Shown here: positions 61,880-64,000 of the stretch, in pieces
How positions within the stretch are numbered: the first letter of the stretch is position 1
How the letters are laid out: every line of letters begins with the position of its first letter
Origin: CAZSXU01 sp964610505
GTDB lineage: Bacteria > Arandabacterota > Arandabacteria > JAGLYR01
Assembly (NCBI GenBank): GCA_964610505.1
Contig: CAZSXU010000021.1
Coordinates: 6,371-70,370, forward strand
Reading direction: 5' to 3'
DNA length: 64,000 nucleotides
Made by a program: the position numbers and the translations under genes
Notes under the pieces: model-generated
Told to the model about the DNA's origin: nothing
The model's database searches: none
The model's input: the letters and a program-made list of their open reading frames with translations, nothing else

Positions 61880-63415
61880 ATGGTCATGACGGGGCGTTGC
61901 AGAGGCATCGGTTGGGTCGCAGTGGCCATTTTCCTGGTCACAGGGCTTGGGGTTTCGAGTTCCTGGAGCGAGAACATTCGCGTGATCTATACGGACGGGA
62001 GAGATCCGGAATGGATCCCGGTCTGGACGGTCGATGACGCCCGCTATCTCTCCATCAACGACGCCGGCCGGATCTTCGGCGCCACGAAGCAGTGGCATTC
62101 CGAGAGCAAGCAGATGGTGATCCGGCACGCCGGGACGCAGGCGACGCTCACACTGGAGAGTCCCGTGGTTCTCCTGGGGGAAGAGGCCTACCAACTGCCT
62201 TTCCCGATTCGCCTTCGCATGGGCGTGCTGCAGGTGCCCCTCGAACTGGTCACGAAAGCCCTGCCCAGGCTGGGCCGGCTGTTGACGAAGTGGGATCCCG
62301 GGAATCACACGCTCCGGGTGGGGGACGCCGAGCGCAATGTGGGGTGCATTCGCTTCAAGCGGTTGCCCCGCGGACTTCGCACCTCATTGACGCTGGCCGA
62401 GGGGCTCCCCTACCGGCTGGATCCGGAGGCCGTCGGGGGATTCAAACTCACGCTGGAAGGGGCGAAGGGAGACGCCGGGCGGCTCTCCAGATCTTTCGGC
62501 TCGGGTGTCGTCAAACGGGTGTCGGCCACGCAGCTCGACCGGGGGATGGAAGTGCTCTTTGTCCCCGCGGAGGACGGCCTTCAGGCCCGCGTAATCACGC
62601 GAAGAGATCCGGATCGCGTCGTGGTCGATATCACCGCACCGGAGGGCCTGGACCTACCCGAGCCGCCCCTCAAGAAGCGCTGGATGCTGTCGCCGGACGA
62701 AGTCCTCGGACGGGATCAAGACGGGTGGAGACTGGATCTCGTCGTCATCGATCCGGGACATGGAGGCATCGACGGCGGAGCAGAGGGGGTTTCCGGTCTG
62801 ACGGAGAAGAGCGTGGTTCTGGACGTCGCCCGACGGCTGGAGATGTTGCTCGAGGATCGAAAGGGGATCGAGGCCGTTCTCACTCGGGAGGCCGACACCT
62901 TCATGCCGCTTCGCTCGCGCACCGAAATGGCCAACGCGCTGGACGCCGATCTGTTCGTCAGCATTCACTGCAACGCCTCCCGGGTGTCCTCCGTGAGGGG
63001 CTGCGAGGTGTACTTCCAGTCTCTCGAGATGGGGGAAGAAGAGCAGTTGGTCGCGGAGTTCGAAAACGCCGTACTCTCTCTGGAGGAAGAAACCGAGATC
63101 TCGCCCGAGGGTGACTTGCCCTTCATCCTGTGGGACATGGCGCAAAGCGCGTTCATGGAGGAGAGCAGCAACCTGGCCGAGTCCGTCCAGGAGGGGTTCG
63201 AGCGCTTTCTCAGAATTCCCAATCGGGGCGTCAAGCAGGCGAATTTCGTCGTTCTTCGCGGCGCCCACATGCCGTCGGTTCTGGTCGAGGGTGCGTTCCT
63301 CAGCAACGAGTCGGAAGAGGTACTCCTCAGCAGCGGAGACTTCCGGCAGGCTCTGGCCGAGGGGATTTTCGACGGGATCGAACGCTACGCTGAACGGTAC
63401 CGCACCGGGCGGTAG
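61880..63415 (+). CDS. N-acetylmuramoyl-L-alanine amidase (Amidase_3)
   Basis: The 511-residue exported enzyme has a signal-like N-terminus (WVAVAIFLVTGLGVSSSW). A copper-amine-oxidase-like beta domain and a beta-rich AMIN-like region follow in residues 40-270. The C-terminal Amidase_3 domain has VVIDPGHGGIDGGAEG (first zinc His), the Glu-bearing VVLDVARRLE region, FVSIHCNAS and FLSNESEEVLL. It cuts the amide bond between MurNAc and the stem peptide during cell separation. ATG 61880 is favoured; ATG 61886 is in frame. The GerMN-domain gene follows after 11 bases, a common pairing. Confidence 0.9.
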   Translation: MVMTGRCRGIGWVAVAIFLVTGLGVSSSWSENIRVIYTDGRDPEWIPVWTVDDARYLSINDAGRIFGATKQWHSESKQMVIRHAGTQATLTLESPVVLLGEEAYQLPFPIRLRMGVLQVPLELVTKALPRLGRLLTKWDPGNHTLRVGDAERNVGCIRFKRLPRGLRTSLTLAEGLPYRLDPEAVGGFKLTLEGAKGDAGRLSRSFGSGVVKRVSATQLDRGMEVLFVPAEDGLQARVITRRDPDRVVVDITAPEGLDLPEPPLKKRWMLSPDEVLGRDQDGWRLDLVVIDPGHGGIDGGAEGVSGLTEKSVVLDVARRLEMLLEDRKGIEAVLTREADTFMPLRSRTEMANALDADLFVSIHCNASRVSSVRGCEVYFQSLEMGEEEQLVAEFENAVLSLEEETEISPEGDLPFILWDMAQSAFMEESSNLAESVQEGFERFLRIPNRGVKQANFVVLRGAHMPSVLVEGAFLSNESEEVLLSSGDFRQALAEGIFDGIERYAERYRTGR

Positions 63416-63426
63416 GAAGGACGGGC

Positions 63427-64000
63427 GTGGAGAGGGACCGTCAGAGCCGTTGGCTGTGGATCGTCGTGGTCGCCGTGGTTCTTGCGGGTGCGGCGACCGT
63501 GGCGATCGTCGGGCACCTTCGGGAGCGGGGCCGGCAGCCCGAGATGGTCGAGGAGCGCGTTGGCGGGCGGGTTTCGGAGGGCGTCGAGACCAAGTCCATG
63601 GCTCTCTTCTTCGCTGCGGCCGACGGCGAGTCGTGGATCCGTGAAACTCGCGAGATCATTGCAGGCGGAGGCGTGGGAGCCGAGGCGAGGCGAGTGGTCG
63701 AAGCGCTCGCGCGAGGCCCGCTCCTGGATGGCGTGCCCACACTGCCGCCCGAGACCACGGTTGAGAACGCGTTTCTGGATTCGGAGGGCCGGCTGTACCT
63801 GAATCTGGGCCGTGAACTCCGGGCGTTCCACGGGGGAGGGACCACGGGAGAACGGCTCACGATCCGTTCCATCGTCCTGACCCTCGGCGCCAATTTCCCG
63901 GACGTCACCTCGGTCCGGTTTCTCGAAGAAGGTCATCCTCTGGAAACGCTCGCCGGCCATCTGGACCTGTCCCACCCTCTTTGGGTGGACGACTGGCGGT
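63427..64000 (+). CDS. GerMN-domain membrane-anchored protein (cut by window edge)
   Basis: This open frame starts at a GTG 11 bases after the amidase stop and runs off the right edge; 191 codons are visible. The N-terminus has one membrane span (WLWIVVVAVVLAGAATVAIV). Residues about 60-180 form a GerMN domain, with ALARGPLLDGVPTLPPETT, LYLNLGRELR and RLTIRSIVLTLGANFP. GerMN proteins are associated with spores but also occur beside amidases in non-spore-formers. It is probably in one operon with the amidase. Confidence 0.8.
   Translation, partial: MERDRQSRWLWIVVVAVVLAGAATVAIVGHLRERGRQPEMVEERVGGRVSEGVETKSMALFFAAADGESWIRETREIIAGGGVGAEARRVVEALARGPLLDGVPTLPPETTVENAFLDSEGRLYLNLGRELRAFHGGGTTGERLTIRSIVLTLGANFPDVTSVRFLEEGHPLETLAGHLDLSHPLWVDDWR

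Overview
The window is a dense, GC-rich bacterial chromosome segment with about 50 protein genes, one tRNA and short intergenic gaps. The gene set suggests an anaerobic, Gram-negative-type member of the FCB-like candidate phyla (for example Eisenbacteria, Krumholzibacteriota or Latescibacterota). The grounds are secreted proteases with FlgD-like or type IX-like C-terminal domains, bacillithiol synthesis, a group 3 [NiFe] hydrogenase, mercury-methylation genes and an archaeal-type GatD/GatE pair. The placement is inference; no rRNA or ribosomal-protein marker lies in the window.

Layout. 1-3.7 kb: the end of glutamine synthetase, then gatD and a convergent gatE. 4-10 kb: a TPR protein, a NUDIX hydrolase, CutA, a small outer-membrane-type protein, a secreted zinc metalloprotease and a lipoprotein. 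10.6-17.2 kb: a histone-deacetylase-like amidohydrolase, ClpB, the radical SAM enzyme AmrS, Pcm and a DHH phosphoesterase. 17.2-28.6 kb: a YfhO-type membrane protein, an S55 peptidase, a beta-propeller protein, a methyltransferase and the bacillithiol genes bshC-bshB-bshA, then an NYN nuclease. 28.8-41 kb: subtilase, deaminase, S41/TPR protease, an odd Tyr/Trp- and Ser/Lys-rich secreted protein, a gingipain-like C25 protease and a beta-barrel protein. 41-48.5 kb: a coiled-coil protein, a two-component pair (histidine kinase and NtrC-type regulator), a lipoprotein and a GT-C-type membrane protein. 48.9-54.7 kb: panD and a beta-gamma-delta-alpha hydrogenase operon with hypAB. 54.8-58.7 kb: an SDR protein, then arsR-hgcA-hgcB. 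58.8-64 kb: tRNA-Leu, a LOG-like protein, a dockerin-like secreted protein, SmpB, an amidase and the start of a GerMN protein.

Functional links. Glutamine synthetase and GatDE connect ammonia assimilation to Gln-tRNA(Gln) formation. A methyltransferase joined to bshCBA suggests a methylated bacillithiol. The hydrogenase would supply or dispose of reductant. The ArsR protein with extra cysteines probably controls hgcAB.

The most striking non-genic feature is a set of degenerate 7-bp and 8-bp tandem arrays in many intergenic gaps. They often begin at a stop codon, and in at least two cases they encode the C-terminus of the upstream protein. Unit families recur at distant loci in both orientations, some beside a shared hairpin element. 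They resemble in style the STRR heptamers known from cyanobacteria.
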